DNA of 54,125 bases from an uncultured Bacteroidales bacterium (GCA_903828645.1 CAIKNA010000133.1:1-54125); one strand, 5' to 3'. Positions 36,852-46,056 are shown, counted from the first letter of the stretch. Notes: generated from the sequence alone by a model not told the origin. Numbers and translations: made by a program.

Positions 36852-38993
36852 ATGAAACGCCGCTTGTTGTTTATTTGTATTTGTTGTTTTACGATCCCAC
36901 TGGAAAGCACTTTTACCCAAAACAGTTTGATCCTCCCGGATGCATCGTCGCACCTCCCGTTTTTATCGCCACGACCTTCGCAATCCTCCACACAGATACC
37001 TGATCCCACCTCCCCCCGCGACATGCAGCCCGACCGCATGTCGTGGTGGCGCAATGCGCGTTTCGGCATGTTCATCCACTGGGGCCTTTATGCCGTTCCT
37101 GCCGGAGAATGGAATGGCAAAACCGGGTATGGCGAATGGATCAGGAATTCAGCTGAAATCCCCCTTGAAGTTTACGATCAGTTTCGTTCCAGGTTCAATC
37201 CGGTGCAGTTTGATGCCGACGGCTGGGTGAAGATGGCACATGATGCCGGGATGAAGTACATCGTGATCACCTCCAAGCACCACGACGGTTTCTGCATGTT
37301 CGATACGAAACAAACGGATTTCAATATCATGACCACGCCTTTTAAACGTGACCCCATGAAGGAACTTGCCGCTGCATGTAAAAAATATGGATTGAAATTT
37401 TGCTTCTATCATTCCATCATGGACTGGCACCATCCCGACTACCTGCCACGCCGAGAATGGGAAAAAGACCGTGGCGCGAAAGGGGCTGACTTTGACCGGT
37501 ATGTTGCCTATATGAAGGCACAGTTGAAGGAGTTGCTGACAAATTATGGAGATATCGGTGTTTTATGGTTTGACGGAGAGTGGGAAAATACCTGGAATGA
37601 TAAATATGGGAAAGAGATTTACCAGTATGTCAGGAGTCTTCAGCCGGATATTCTCATCAACAACCGGGTTGGGGCAGGCAGGCTCGACATGGAAGGGCTC
37701 ACCAAAGAAGGCGCATTCGGCGGTGATTTCGGAACCCCTGAACAACAGATCCCTGCAACCGGACTTCCCGGGGTTGATTGGGAAACCTGCATGACCATGA
37801 ATGAACACTGGGGTTACAACAGGGCAGATAAGAATTTCAAAACGGCCGGAGAGATGATCCGGATGCTCACCGACATTGCCTCGAAAGGGGGTAATTACCT
37901 GTTAAATGTCGGGCCTGATGCCAATGGCCTGTTTCCACCTGAGAGTGTCGACCGCCTCGCGGCAATCGGGCAGTGGATGCAGGTTAACGGTGCAGCCATT
38001 TACGGAACGAAGGCAAGCCCGTTCAGAGATTTGTCATGGGGTCGTTGTACACAGAAAATGACCGCTGCAGGATCGGTCCTGTACCTGCATATATTCGATT
38101 GGCCAAACAATGGGCAACTGGAACTTCCGGGGGTGCTGAACACACCCGAAGAGGCATTCTTACTGGCCGATCCCGGGAAGACGAAACTGAAAATCCTTCG
38201 GAAAGGCGATGCACTGGTAATTTATCTTCCATTAAAGGCCCCTGATTCAGTCAACAGCGTGGTTGCCTTGTATCTGCATGGTAAACCTGACCTTACCGAC
38301 CCGCCTGAATTTAAAACAGACTTCAATACTTTTGTCGATTCCCTGCAGGTCGTCCTGGCAAGTGAGCGCGATAATGTTGAAATCCGTTATGAAACCGGTA
38401 AGTCTGAACCGTTAAACAGCTCCCGGTTATATCTGTATCCGGTCACAATCAAAGCAACAACTACCCTGAATGCCAGGTGTTTTCGCGGGGGAAAACCCGT
38501 AAGCGGGACCATTACCAGGGAATTTGTAAAAGTAACCCCATTCCAGGCGCTCAGCCCGCACCAGGGAACGGCATTCAATACAGGAGTCCGTTTTGAATAT
38601 TATGAAGGCACCTGGGACAGCCTGCCCGATTTTCGCACCTTAAAGCCCGTGAAGGAGGGTGTCGTCGCCGACTTCCTCCTAACTCCCCGTGGCCAGGATG
38701 ATCTTTTCAGTTTTAAGTATGAAGGATATGTGCTGATCCCCCAATCAAGCGTTTATGTTTTTTATACCGGGTCTGACGATGGCAGCCGCCTGTGGATTGA
38801 TGATCATCAGGTGGTGAATAACGACGGTCTTCACGGGCTGGCCGAAAAATCAGGATCCATGGCCCTTGCCAAAGGCTACCACAAGATCAGGGTTGCATTT
38901 TTTGAACGGACCGGCAACGAAAACCTTGTCGTTTACGTCAGAAGCCAGTACCTGCCAAAACAAAAATTACCCAGAGAGTGGCTGTACCATTGA
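36852..38993 (+). CDS. GH29 alpha-L-fucosidase with chitobiase-like and PA14 domains
   Basis: The 713-residue secreted enzyme has a signal peptide (about 1-22). The GH29 catalytic domain (about 60-390) shows WWRNARFGMFIHWGLYAVPAGEW, KYIVITSKHHDGFCMFDT and the likely nucleophile Asp241 in GVLWFDGEWE. A C-terminal beta domain of the catalytic unit follows. Then comes a chitobiase/hexosaminidase C-terminal-like module (about 500-565, VEIRYETGKSEP) and a PA14 domain (about 580-713, VRFEYYEGTWDSLPDF, YTGSDDGSRLWIDD), a sugar-binding module. It has no T9SS sorting domain and no lipobox. It should release L-fucose from glycans, probably in the periplasm or outside. No SusCD pair or other glycosidase is next to it. 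Confidence 0.93.
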   Translation: MKRRLLFICICCFTIPLESTFTQNSLILPDASSHLPFLSPRPSQSSTQIPDPTSPRDMQPDRMSWWRNARFGMFIHWGLYAVPAGEWNGKTGYGEWIRNSAEIPLEVYDQFRSRFNPVQFDADGWVKMAHDAGMKYIVITSKHHDGFCMFDTKQTDFNIMTTPFKRDPMKELAAACKKYGLKFCFYHSIMDWHHPDYLPRREWEKDRGAKGADFDRYVAYMKAQLKELLTNYGDIGVLWFDGEWENTWNDKYGKEIYQYVRSLQPDILINNRVGAGRLDMEGLTKEGAFGGDFGTPEQQIPATGLPGVDWETCMTMNEHWGYNRADKNFKTAGEMIRMLTDIASKGGNYLLNVGPDANGLFPPESVDRLAAIGQWMQVNGAAIYGTKASPFRDLSWGRCTQKMTAAGSVLYLHIFDWPNNGQLELPGVLNTPEEAFLLADPGKTKLKILRKGDALVIYLPLKAPDSVNSVVALYLHGKPDLTDPPEFKTDFNTFVDSLQVVLASERDNVEIRYETGKSEPLNSSRLYLYPVTIKATTTLNARCFRGGKPVSGTITREFVKVTPFQALSPHQGTAFNTGVRFEYYEGTWDSLPDFRTLKPVKEGVVADFLLTPRGQDDLFSFKYEGYVLIPQSSVYVFYTGSDDGSRLWIDDHQVVNNDGLHGLAEKSGSMALAKGYHKIRVAFFERTGNENLVVYVRSQYLPKQKLPREWLYH

Positions 38994-39054
38994 GAATTAC
39001 GATTTACGATTTACGATTTACGATTTACGATTTACGATTTACGATTTACGATTT
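38994..39054 (+). repeat. GATTTAC heptamer array 5 (longest)
   Basis: GAATTAC, then seven exact GATTTAC units and a GATTT tail, starting at the base after the fucosidase stop. Because 7 is not a multiple of 3, reading through it in any frame gives the repeating peptide TIYDLRF. Confidence 0.95.
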
Positions 39055-39064
39055 GATAAACCTA

Positions 39065-39085
39065 CTTAAAACTTAACACTTAACA
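39065..39085 (+). repeat. Short CTTAACA heptamer run
   Basis: CTTAAAA, CTTAACA, CTTAACA in seven-base phase, six bases before the start of the sensor kinase gene and ten after GATTTAC array 5. Confidence 0.6.
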
Positions 39086-39091
39086 CTTTCC

Positions 39092-41131
39092 ATGACTCCC
39101 CTCCCAGCCATCCTCCTTGTTGCTGACTCCGGGAAAAACCTGGTTTACCTGGGCAATGTCATCGGTAACCTGAAGAATGTAACGGTGATACAGGCGTCCT
39201 CCGGGAAAGAAGCCCTGGTAAAATCACGCGGGATTGAACTTGCACTCGCAGTGATCGATGTTGATGCGTCGGGTATGGAAGGGTATGAACTGGCAAAAAA
39301 AATAAACAGGGCAGGTTCTTCGCGGCAGGTGCCAGTTGTTTTTCTTGTCGGGGAACCCCTGGAACGAACGTTCCTGCGGGAATGTGGTTCCATGATGTTC
39401 GATTGTCTCATTAAACCGGTCGATGAAGTGGTTCTTGCAATCAAAATCAACCTGTATGTGAATCTTTTCATCGAAAAACAAGTACTTCAGCGGAAGGCAG
39501 CGAGGCTTGGGAGGAGAACAGCTGCATTGAAACGAGAGCGGGGAGATGGTTTGCCAGGCGACATTACCCAACGCACTGCGCTGGAGGAATCACTCAGAAC
39601 ACACCAGATTGAACTGGTAATGCAGAACGAGGAGCTGATGGCTGCAAGGACTAAAGCGCTTAATGCTGCCGAAAAATACACCGAACTCTACGACTTTGCA
39701 CCTTCAGGCTATTTTACACTTTCTGCTGAAAAGGCAATCCAGGAACTTAATCACAGCGGTGCAAGGATTCTTGGGCTGGAGCGTTCGTATTTGATTGGCA
39801 GCCATTTCGATTTCTTTGTTTCAAAAGAGACACAACCAGTCTTCACCATTTTTTTTCAGAATGTTTTTACCAGGAACGAAAAGCAGGTATGTGAAGTCAT
39901 GCTTCAAACGGTCGGTCACAAGGTAAAATATGTGCACCTGGAAGGAGTGGTTTCGGGAAATGGCAGGCAGTGCCTGATCAATGTAGTGGATATCACAGAT
40001 CGCAAATTAGCCGAGGAGGCTATCAGTGTGAGCGAAGAGAAATATAAGACAATGTTGAATGCCTCTCCTGACGGGATCGTATTGATCGACCCGAAAAAAA
40101 ACATTGTCGAGGTTTCCGAAGTCGGAGTCGAATTGTTTGGTCTCGATAACAGGGATGACCTGGTCGGAAAGAATTTCCTGAGGTTTGTGTCGCCGGACGA
40201 AAAAAACAGGATCAGGATCTTGATCAGGAAAACGCTGCATGACAAGCTTGTGCAAAATGTTGAGATAAAAATCAAAAAGAAAAATAACCTCTTATTTTTA
40301 AGTGAGATCAGTTCCATATTGATACACAGCCCAAACGGGGAGCCAAAATTCTTTATGATCATTGTGCGCGATATATCGCAACGGAAGAAGATGGAGGCGC
40401 AACAAATCCATGCCGACCGCATGGCCAACCTTGGAGAAATGGCCTCAGGCATTGCTCATGAAATCAACCAGCCATTAAACATCATTTCCATGGTGACGGA
40501 TAAGATATTATTCGAGGCTGCCCGGGCTGATGCTATAAGCATGGAGTTTCTCGAAAAGAAAACAGAGAAAATTTTCGAGAACATTTCCAGGATGAGAAAC
40601 ATCATTGATCACATCAGGGCTTTTTCAAGAAGCCATGATGACTACCTCTCGACAACCTTCAGCATCAATTCAAGCATTGCCAATGCCATCTCAATGGTAT
40701 CTGAACAATTCAAGCATCTTGGCATTGTTTTGGATTTTCAACCCGGTGAAAATCTTCCTCAGATTTTCGGCAATACCTATAAATTTGAGCAGGTTATCCT
40801 TAATTTATTGAGCAATGCCAGGGATGCGGTAATCGAAAAGAAAAGCAAACATCCGGCACCTTATGCCATGGAAGTGGCAATCACCTCTTTTATTGAGAAT
40901 CAGTGCATCCTGGTGGAAGTTTCTGATAATGGCACCGGGATCAACCATGCCGATTTCAATATAATCATGCTCCCTTTTTATACAACCAAGGCGGAGGGGA
41001 AAGGAACCGGGCTTGGACTCTCCATTTGTTACCAGATCATCAAAGAAATGGGAGGAAACATTGAAATAATGAGCGACGGAATGAACGGAACTAAAATTAA
41101 ACTAGTTTTGAATGTCCAAAACAAAAAGTAA
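39092..41131 (+). CDS. Hybrid-type sensor histidine kinase with N-terminal receiver and two PAS domains
   Basis: The 679-residue soluble kinase begins with a receiver-like domain (about 1-125; acceptor Asp in LAVIDVDASGMEGYE, conserved Lys in CLIKPVDE). A coiled coil (about 130-195) leads to a PAS-like domain (about 200-310, YDFAPSGYFTLSAEKAIQELNHSGARILG), then a second PAS (about 315-430, MLNASPDGIVLIDPKKNIVEVS). The HisKA helix has the phosphorylated His in MASGIAHEINQPLNI and the HATPase domain has ILNLLSNARDAV, VSDNGTGI and GTGLGLSI. No membrane segment is seen, so it senses a cytoplasmic signal. It is followed three bases later by a sigma-54 regulator, its obvious partner. The receiver at the wrong end suggests input from another phosphorelay. 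Confidence 0.93.
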   Translation: MTPLPAILLVADSGKNLVYLGNVIGNLKNVTVIQASSGKEALVKSRGIELALAVIDVDASGMEGYELAKKINRAGSSRQVPVVFLVGEPLERTFLRECGSMMFDCLIKPVDEVVLAIKINLYVNLFIEKQVLQRKAARLGRRTAALKRERGDGLPGDITQRTALEESLRTHQIELVMQNEELMAARTKALNAAEKYTELYDFAPSGYFTLSAEKAIQELNHSGARILGLERSYLIGSHFDFFVSKETQPVFTIFFQNVFTRNEKQVCEVMLQTVGHKVKYVHLEGVVSGNGRQCLINVVDITDRKLAEEAISVSEEKYKTMLNASPDGIVLIDPKKNIVEVSEVGVELFGLDNRDDLVGKNFLRFVSPDEKNRIRILIRKTLHDKLVQNVEIKIKKKNNLLFLSEISSILIHSPNGEPKFFMIIVRDISQRKKMEAQQIHADRMANLGEMASGIAHEINQPLNIISMVTDKILFEAARADAISMEFLEKKTEKIFENISRMRNIIDHIRAFSRSHDDYLSTTFSINSSIANAISMVSEQFKHLGIVLDFQPGENLPQIFGNTYKFEQVILNLLSNARDAVIEKKSKHPAPYAMEVAITSFIENQCILVEVSDNGTGINHADFNIIMLPFYTTKAEGKGTGLGLSICYQIIKEMGGNIEIMSDGMNGTKIKLVLNVQNKK

Positions 41132-41134
41132 TCA

Positions 41135-42526
41135 ATGGCCGGACAGGATAAAATAAAAATCCTCATCCTGGATGATGAGAAACAATTCACCGAAGAGTTG
41201 ATCGGCTTTTTCCAGGGTTCAGAGTATGATGCATATGAGGCAAATTCAGAAACTGAAGGAAAGCTGATTTTACAGAATCATGAAATTGATCTCATGATTC
41301 TCGATGTAAGGTTGCCGGGTGTGAACGGCCTTGACATTTTGAAAGAGGTGAAAGCCCATTACCCTGTTATGGAGGTCATAATCATTTCTGCGCATGGAGA
41401 TATGGATACGGTGATCAAGGCCATGCGTCTCGGTGCATTCGATTACCTGAGGAAGCCATTCAGGTACGTCGACATCCAGATTGCGATCGAACGTACCCAG
41501 AAATACCTCCAGATGCAGCGGAGGCTGAAACGGATCGAGGAGAGGAATTCCCTGATTTCAAAATCCCTCGAAGAAAAAATAGATCGTCAGTTTATCGGGA
41601 TCAGTGCGCAAATCAAGGAAGTGTTTGAACTTGCCATGACAGCTGCAGATTACCCCGATTCCAATGTGCTGATTACCGGAGAAAGCGGTACAGGTAAAGA
41701 GAATATCGCAAGAATCATCCATTATGCCAGCAAACGGAAGGACAATGCGTTTTTTACTGTCAACAGCAGTGCCATTACAGAATCATTGTTGGAAAGCGAA
41801 TTTTTCGGCCACAAAAAAGGTTCTTTTACCGGAGCCGTTAATGATAAACTGGGTTTTTTTGAAGTTTGCAACGGAGGTACCCTTTTTCTTGATGAAATTG
41901 CAGACATGCCACTCACCCTCCAGTCGAAAATTCTGCGTGCGGCAGAAGAAAAGGTGATCACCCGGGTGGGGGATACAAGACAGATCAGGACTGATTTCAG
42001 GATTATTTCAGCTTCAAATCATAATATCAGAAAGCAGGTGGAAAAGAAAAAATTCAGGCTTGACCTGCTTCACCGCCTGAATACGTTGCACATACACATC
42101 CCCCCGCTCAGGGAAAGGCCCGAAGACATCAAGCCGCTGCTGACCTATTTCATAGACTTTTATGCAACGAAATTCAACAAACCAAAACTCCATGTTTCAA
42201 GGGAAGTCATTGATGGACTCCAGAATTATGATTTCCCGGGAAATGTGCGGGAACTCAGGAATATGACCGAAAGGGCGATCATTCTTTGCAAAGGCAACCT
42301 GCTGGGAATAAATAACTTCCCTGTACAACAACAAACAATTTCCTTGACTGAATCAGAGATGGAGTCAGTCGATCTGAAAATGAATGAAATCTACCTGATA
42401 CGAAAAGCCCTTGACCGGTCAGGGAATAATCAGCAGGCAGCGGCTGATGCACTTGGAATCCATCGCGATGCACTCAGCCGGAAAATGAAAAAGTACGGCA
42501 TCAGAATTGACAGGAGTGAATTATAA
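41135..42526 (+). CDS. Sigma-54-dependent response regulator (NtrC family)
   Basis: The 463-residue protein has a receiver domain (about 1-125; acidic pocket LILDDEKQF, acceptor Asp in LMILDVRLPG, Lys in LRKPFRY), a AAA+ sigma-54 activator domain (about 150-390) and a Fis-type DNA-binding helix-turn-helix (about 420-455, NNQQAAADALGIHRDALSRKM). Walker A is GESGTGKEN and Walker B GGTLFLDEI. The sigma-54 contact loop reads GSFTGA instead of GAFTGA, an uncommon but known change. It lies three bases after the sensor kinase. Its targets are unknown; no well-formed -24/-12 site was found in the window. Confidence 0.96.
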   Translation: MAGQDKIKILILDDEKQFTEELIGFFQGSEYDAYEANSETEGKLILQNHEIDLMILDVRLPGVNGLDILKEVKAHYPVMEVIIISAHGDMDTVIKAMRLGAFDYLRKPFRYVDIQIAIERTQKYLQMQRRLKRIEERNSLISKSLEEKIDRQFIGISAQIKEVFELAMTAADYPDSNVLITGESGTGKENIARIIHYASKRKDNAFFTVNSSAITESLLESEFFGHKKGSFTGAVNDKLGFFEVCNGGTLFLDEIADMPLTLQSKILRAAEEKVITRVGDTRQIRTDFRIISASNHNIRKQVEKKKFRLDLLHRLNTLHIHIPPLRERPEDIKPLLTYFIDFYATKFNKPKLHVSREVIDGLQNYDFPGNVRELRNMTERAIILCKGNLLGINNFPVQQQTISLTESEMESVDLKMNEIYLIRKALDRSGNNQQAAADALGIHRDALSRKMKKYGIRIDRSEL

Positions 42527-42562
42527 TACTTTTTTCCCCGACCCGATCTTAAAACATCCAGG

Positions 42563-43165
42563 ATGAGAAATGGCTTACGGCACAATTTATACCTGTACCT
42601 CTTATTGGTAATCCCATTTACAGGTTGCGATGTTGCAAGACAGGCGCAACAGGTGTCGAACCTTGCAAGCTGCGAATTTCGCATCGTGTCGGTCGGGCAT
42701 ATCAATCTGGCCGGCGTCGCATTTGACCGGATCACTTCAATCAGCGATCTGGGAATGGGAGATGTGGCCCTTATCCTGGCCGGGTTCACCAGCCCCACTT
42801 TCCCGCTTTCACTTCAACTGAACCTGGAAGGCCGCAATCCGAATGCAAGGGAAGCAGGCCTCAACCGTCTTGAATGGATACTTTTTATTGATGATATTCA
42901 GATGACTTCAGGCATCCTGGATCAACCTTTGATCATACCGCCCCTGGGTACCGCAAATATCCCTGTAGAGGTCGGGCTTGACTTGAAACAGGTGCTTTCG
43001 GGAAAATCTGCCACTGCCATGCTCAATTTCTGCATGAACCTGGCTGGAGTGGGTAACACTCCGACCCGTTTTAAAATTAAGCTGAAACCCACCGTGATCA
43101 TTGCCGGTACCGCCATCACCTACCCGGGATTCATTACCGTCAAAACCGACTACACCTCAAAATAA
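42563..43165 (+). CDS. LEA14-like lipoprotein
   Basis: The 200-residue protein has a signal peptide with lipobox PFTGC (Cys22). The mature part is a single beta-sandwich domain that fits the LEA14/WHy pattern: GVAFDRITSISDLG, LQLNLEGRNPNAREAGLNRLEW, IIPPLGTANIPVEVGLDL. WHy/LEA14 proteins are associated with desiccation or stress, but bacterial members are mostly uncharacterised. It starts 36 bases after the sigma-54 regulator, probably in the same transcript, and might be controlled by it. A near -7 box TACTTTTT sits just after the regulator stop. Confidence 0.75.
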   Translation: MRNGLRHNLYLYLLLVIPFTGCDVARQAQQVSNLASCEFRIVSVGHINLAGVAFDRITSISDLGMGDVALILAGFTSPTFPLSLQLNLEGRNPNAREAGLNRLEWILFIDDIQMTSGILDQPLIIPPLGTANIPVEVGLDLKQVLSGKSATAMLNFCMNLAGVGNTPTRFKIKLKPTVIIAGTAITYPGFITVKTDYTSK

Positions 43166-43171
43166 CCAACC

Positions 43172-43192
43172 TGTCAGCTGTCACGTCTCATA
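43172..43192 (+). repeat. Three heptamers of the TGTCACG family
   Basis: TGTCAGC, TGTCACG, TCTCATA in seven-base phase, in the 34-base gap between the converging lipoprotein and cyclophilin genes. This is the same family as at 21893-21941. Confidence 0.5.
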
Positions 43193-43199
43193 AATATTA

Positions 43200-43835
43200 T
43201 TATTCACCTGTGATCGTGGCTTCAATAATATAATCCAGTTCAGGGAATTTTTTTTTCCAATATGCGTTCCCATATATCATCACGGAATCCTGGTGGTTTG
43301 CAGGTTCAAATCCATATCCTGCAAAAAGGGATTCAATCACTCCGAATCCGGATATAATTTTTGCTACCGGGGTAAATCCGCGAAGCCCGTTATAATCAAT
43401 GGTGTCGAGTTTGTAATTGTCCTTCAGGTTGATAAATAATTGGGTTGTCCTGCTGGCTATTCCATCGCGCGCATACGAGATGGTTCCTTTCAGATTTCCT
43501 GTTTTCACAGGTTCATCGGCAACCGGACGCTTGTCCCAGAAAAAATTGACCTCTTTATCATTCCCGATTCCAAATTGAACCACGTAGCCTGTTTGAACCC
43601 TGAACAATGCATTCTGGTTGTAATAACCGGTCATAAGCAATTGATACAGCCTGTCGGCACCTGAAGGGGACCATTCACGGTTGACTTCAAGGGTGAAGTC
43701 TCCCCTAGTTGTTTTAAAGAGTGCATGAAAAGCAGGCGGCGCATGTGCCATCAGGGTTGACTGGTCGGGAATAACCTGGGCCCTGGCCGATAAAAACAAC
43801 AGGAAAATTGCAAACAGAGGTAACGTATTTTTCAT
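43200..43835 (-). CDS. Secreted cyclophilin-type peptidyl-prolyl isomerase
   Basis: The protein (about 211 residues from ATG 43835) has a signal peptide (about 1-20, ending SARAQ) and a cyclophilin-type domain: FKTTRGDFTLEVNREWSPSGADRLYQLL, YYNQNALFRVQTGYVVQFG, and SRTTQLFINLKDN. The family catalyses cis-trans isomerisation of prolyl bonds. The catalytic Arg of the FHRVI-type motif is present as FRVQTG. The upstream Met at 43877 would add 14 residues before the signal peptide and is less likely. It lies after the T9SS type A gene, separated by a hairpin. Confidence 0.88.
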   Translation of the reverse strand: MKNTLPLFAIFLLFLSARAQVIPDQSTLMAHAPPAFHALFKTTRGDFTLEVNREWSPSGADRLYQLLMTGYYNQNALFRVQTGYVVQFGIGNDKEVNFFWDKRPVADEPVKTGNLKGTISYARDGIASRTTQLFINLKDNYKLDTIDYNGLRGFTPVAKIISGFGVIESLFAGYGFEPANHQDSVMIYGNAYWKKKFPELDYIIEATITGE

Positions 43836-43853
43836 ACTATCACGATAATGAAA

Positions 43854-43892
43854 CCCCCTTTCCCTCCATAAGTGCACGAAGAGGAAAGGGGG
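43854..43892 (-). terminator. Probable terminator after the T9SS type A gene
   Basis: CCCCCTTTCCCTC (43854-43866) pairs with GAGGAAAGGGGG (43881-43892) with one bulged base. On the - strand the stem is followed by only TTT, so the U-tract is weak and termination may be partial. Confidence 0.5.
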
Positions 43893-43935
43893 TGTGTGCC
43901 GGGGAAGTAAAATTACTGTTTTCCCGAAAAAGTGA

Positions 43936-46056
43936 TCAGTGGATTACAACTACTTTTTTTACAACGGAGGTTTCCCTGGTTGTAATCCTTAGAAAATATA
44001 AGCCCGAGGGAATGTCAGAAAGATCCATATGGACCGGGCTTATGCAATTGGTCATGGCAACCTTTTTGATGCAGCCGCCCTGGTCGTTCAGCAAATCAAT
44101 GGTGATGCCTGACGCGGGATATTCACTGCCAAATATGATATTCAGGTGATCGGAAGCAGGATTCGGGTAGATATTGAACATGAATCCGGAAGACTTTGCC
44201 TGATCGCCGATGCCATAAAACTGGCTGCCGTTGGGTAACTTGTTGGTGGCAAAAGACTTATTGATCTGGTCGGTTAACAGTCGCAGTTTAGCAACTGAAC
44301 TCAGCGGGGTGCGACCGGCATAATCCCTTGCCCAGGAGAAAGCAATATCAACATCCTGCGCATCGCCGGGTTTGAAGGTGATCGGTCCGGTAATGCCCAG
44401 GCCCCTACGGTCGCTTGGATTATTTTTGGCAGTTTCTTCAGTCCAGTTCACAGGTCCGTTCGGGGGGGCGCATCCCACACCCCAGTTCAGTGTATCAGAT
44501 TCGCCGGGAAACATAAAACGGCAGGCCGGTCCGTAACCTCCGGCAATTGGAGAACCATTCCCCCCGTACCACATCGGCGAGCCATCTCTCCATTTTCCGC
44601 ATAACAATTTATAATAATCTATCGCATATGCCGGATCTGTCATGTAATACGGAACTCCCGAATTGGTATTATTAAAATAGACGAAACCCTGCATTCCAAA
44701 ACGTTCATTGTCAACAATTGAATCGCCGAAATTTAAACCGTTCACACTAAAGTCACACAACTGTGCCCCCGTATTGCTGTATTTTGGATTGTCAATGCCA
44801 TCCGGATCCATATAGGGACCGGCAAGAATTGTAACCGATTGTGTGGGTGGATTTGCACCGTAAGCATTTGGCTGGCCGGTACCGTCAACAGGAGTTCCGT
44901 TGTAACCGAAATACATGCTTCGCTCCACATCACAACCGATATAGTCGTCGTTGGGATATCCCAGGTCTATGTCTGTGAAAACTCCGAGCAAAGTACTGTC
45001 ATAAGTATTTTGAGAACGGTTGTAAAGTTTGTAATTTAAAAATACCGTGTTCTTCATCGCCGAATCCTCCGGCATATCAAATGCATAGGCCATCCCGTGA
45101 ATTTCGACCCTGAGTTTCGCTCCCGTTGATTCCAGGTGCGGGCCCCGGTCGTCATTGAAAATAAAGAACAACGCCTGGTCTCCCCTTATTTCGGGATAAT
45201 CCCCATCCAGCGGTTCATAAATGCCATTGCCATTCCTGTCAGAAAAGGGCGCCAGTTTCGGAGCCTGGCCCATGGAGGTATTCCCGTTTCCGGGCCAGGT
45301 CAGTATATCATGAATCGGAGTGTATCCAGGCTCCCAGTAATGCAACCGGTGGTAATCAATATCGGTTTTTTTCAAATTCCAGATATAATTCCATACGGTA
45401 TCCTGGTAGACCGAATATTTTGTGGAATCCATTACAGGGCCTGAATAGAAGTCGGGATGTGTTCCAGCCTGTCCCCCGACCGGGCCCTGACGGTAACGCT
45501 CCCCGGCAAAATGGAGATGCCCGTTGCCGTCTTTTCCTCCGATCCAGAAGGTATTGGAAAAAATGGAGGTTTTCCCGCTGCCTTTAGGCACAACATACTG
45601 GGAAGAATCATAAAAAAAATGTGAGCCGGATGAATTAAACCTTGCGCTGACATTATTGATGTCGAGAAAACTAAAACTTTTATCATGAATTCTGTAGAGA
45701 ATTTTTGCAGAACTGGTGTCCATCGACATGGTGTAAAACTTATAGCTCCCCATCAAATCTCCGCTATATCCTCCCCAGTAGCTAATCTTAAAAGTAAATA
45801 CCCATTTCCAGGTTGAATCGTGTGTTTTCTGACAAACTACATGATTTCCCCCGTTGACGGAAATTATCCTGATGGTATCATTCGCAGGAATGGAATCATT
45901 TGCCAGGATATCGAAAACGACGGGGATTCCCGGATAGAGGTCGATTGTATCGTTCATGGCTTTCAGGCTGCGTACCTGGGAAAATGCCGGGATACAGATG
46001 ACCGTCAGCATGAGAATCCCTAAAACCTTTTTAAAATTCAATAAAAGACATTTCAT
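43936..46056 (-). CDS. Large secreted T9SS type A protein, function unknown
   Basis: The 706-residue protein has a signal peptide (about 1-26, ending CIPAFSQ) and a type A T9SS sorting domain at the C-terminus: FNIYPNPASDHLNI, then GLYFLRITTRETSVVKKVVV. Residues about 30-130 resemble a cadherin/Ig-like module (DTIDLYPGIPVVFDILANDS). The remaining middle is beta-rich, with many Asp/Gly/Asn-rich turns (DRNGNGIYEPLDGDYPEIRGD, FTDIDLGYPNDDYIGCDVE) that may bind calcium. I recognise no enzymatic motif. The protein probably sits on the surface or is released. Its promoter is at 46109-46138, facing away from the heptahaem cytochrome gene across a 520-base gap. Confidence 0.85.
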   Translation of the reverse strand: MKCLLLNFKKVLGILMLTVICIPAFSQVRSLKAMNDTIDLYPGIPVVFDILANDSIPANDTIRIISVNGGNHVVCQKTHDSTWKWVFTFKISYWGGYSGDLMGSYKFYTMSMDTSSAKILYRIHDKSFSFLDINNVSARFNSSGSHFFYDSSQYVVPKGSGKTSIFSNTFWIGGKDGNGHLHFAGERYRQGPVGGQAGTHPDFYSGPVMDSTKYSVYQDTVWNYIWNLKKTDIDYHRLHYWEPGYTPIHDILTWPGNGNTSMGQAPKLAPFSDRNGNGIYEPLDGDYPEIRGDQALFFIFNDDRGPHLESTGAKLRVEIHGMAYAFDMPEDSAMKNTVFLNYKLYNRSQNTYDSTLLGVFTDIDLGYPNDDYIGCDVERSMYFGYNGTPVDGTGQPNAYGANPPTQSVTILAGPYMDPDGIDNPKYSNTGAQLCDFSVNGLNFGDSIVDNERFGMQGFVYFNNTNSGVPYYMTDPAYAIDYYKLLCGKWRDGSPMWYGGNGSPIAGGYGPACRFMFPGESDTLNWGVGCAPPNGPVNWTEETAKNNPSDRRGLGITGPITFKPGDAQDVDIAFSWARDYAGRTPLSSVAKLRLLTDQINKSFATNKLPNGSQFYGIGDQAKSSGFMFNIYPNPASDHLNIIFGSEYPASGITIDLLNDQGGCIKKVAMTNCISPVHMDLSDIPSGLYFLRITTRETSVVKKVVVIH

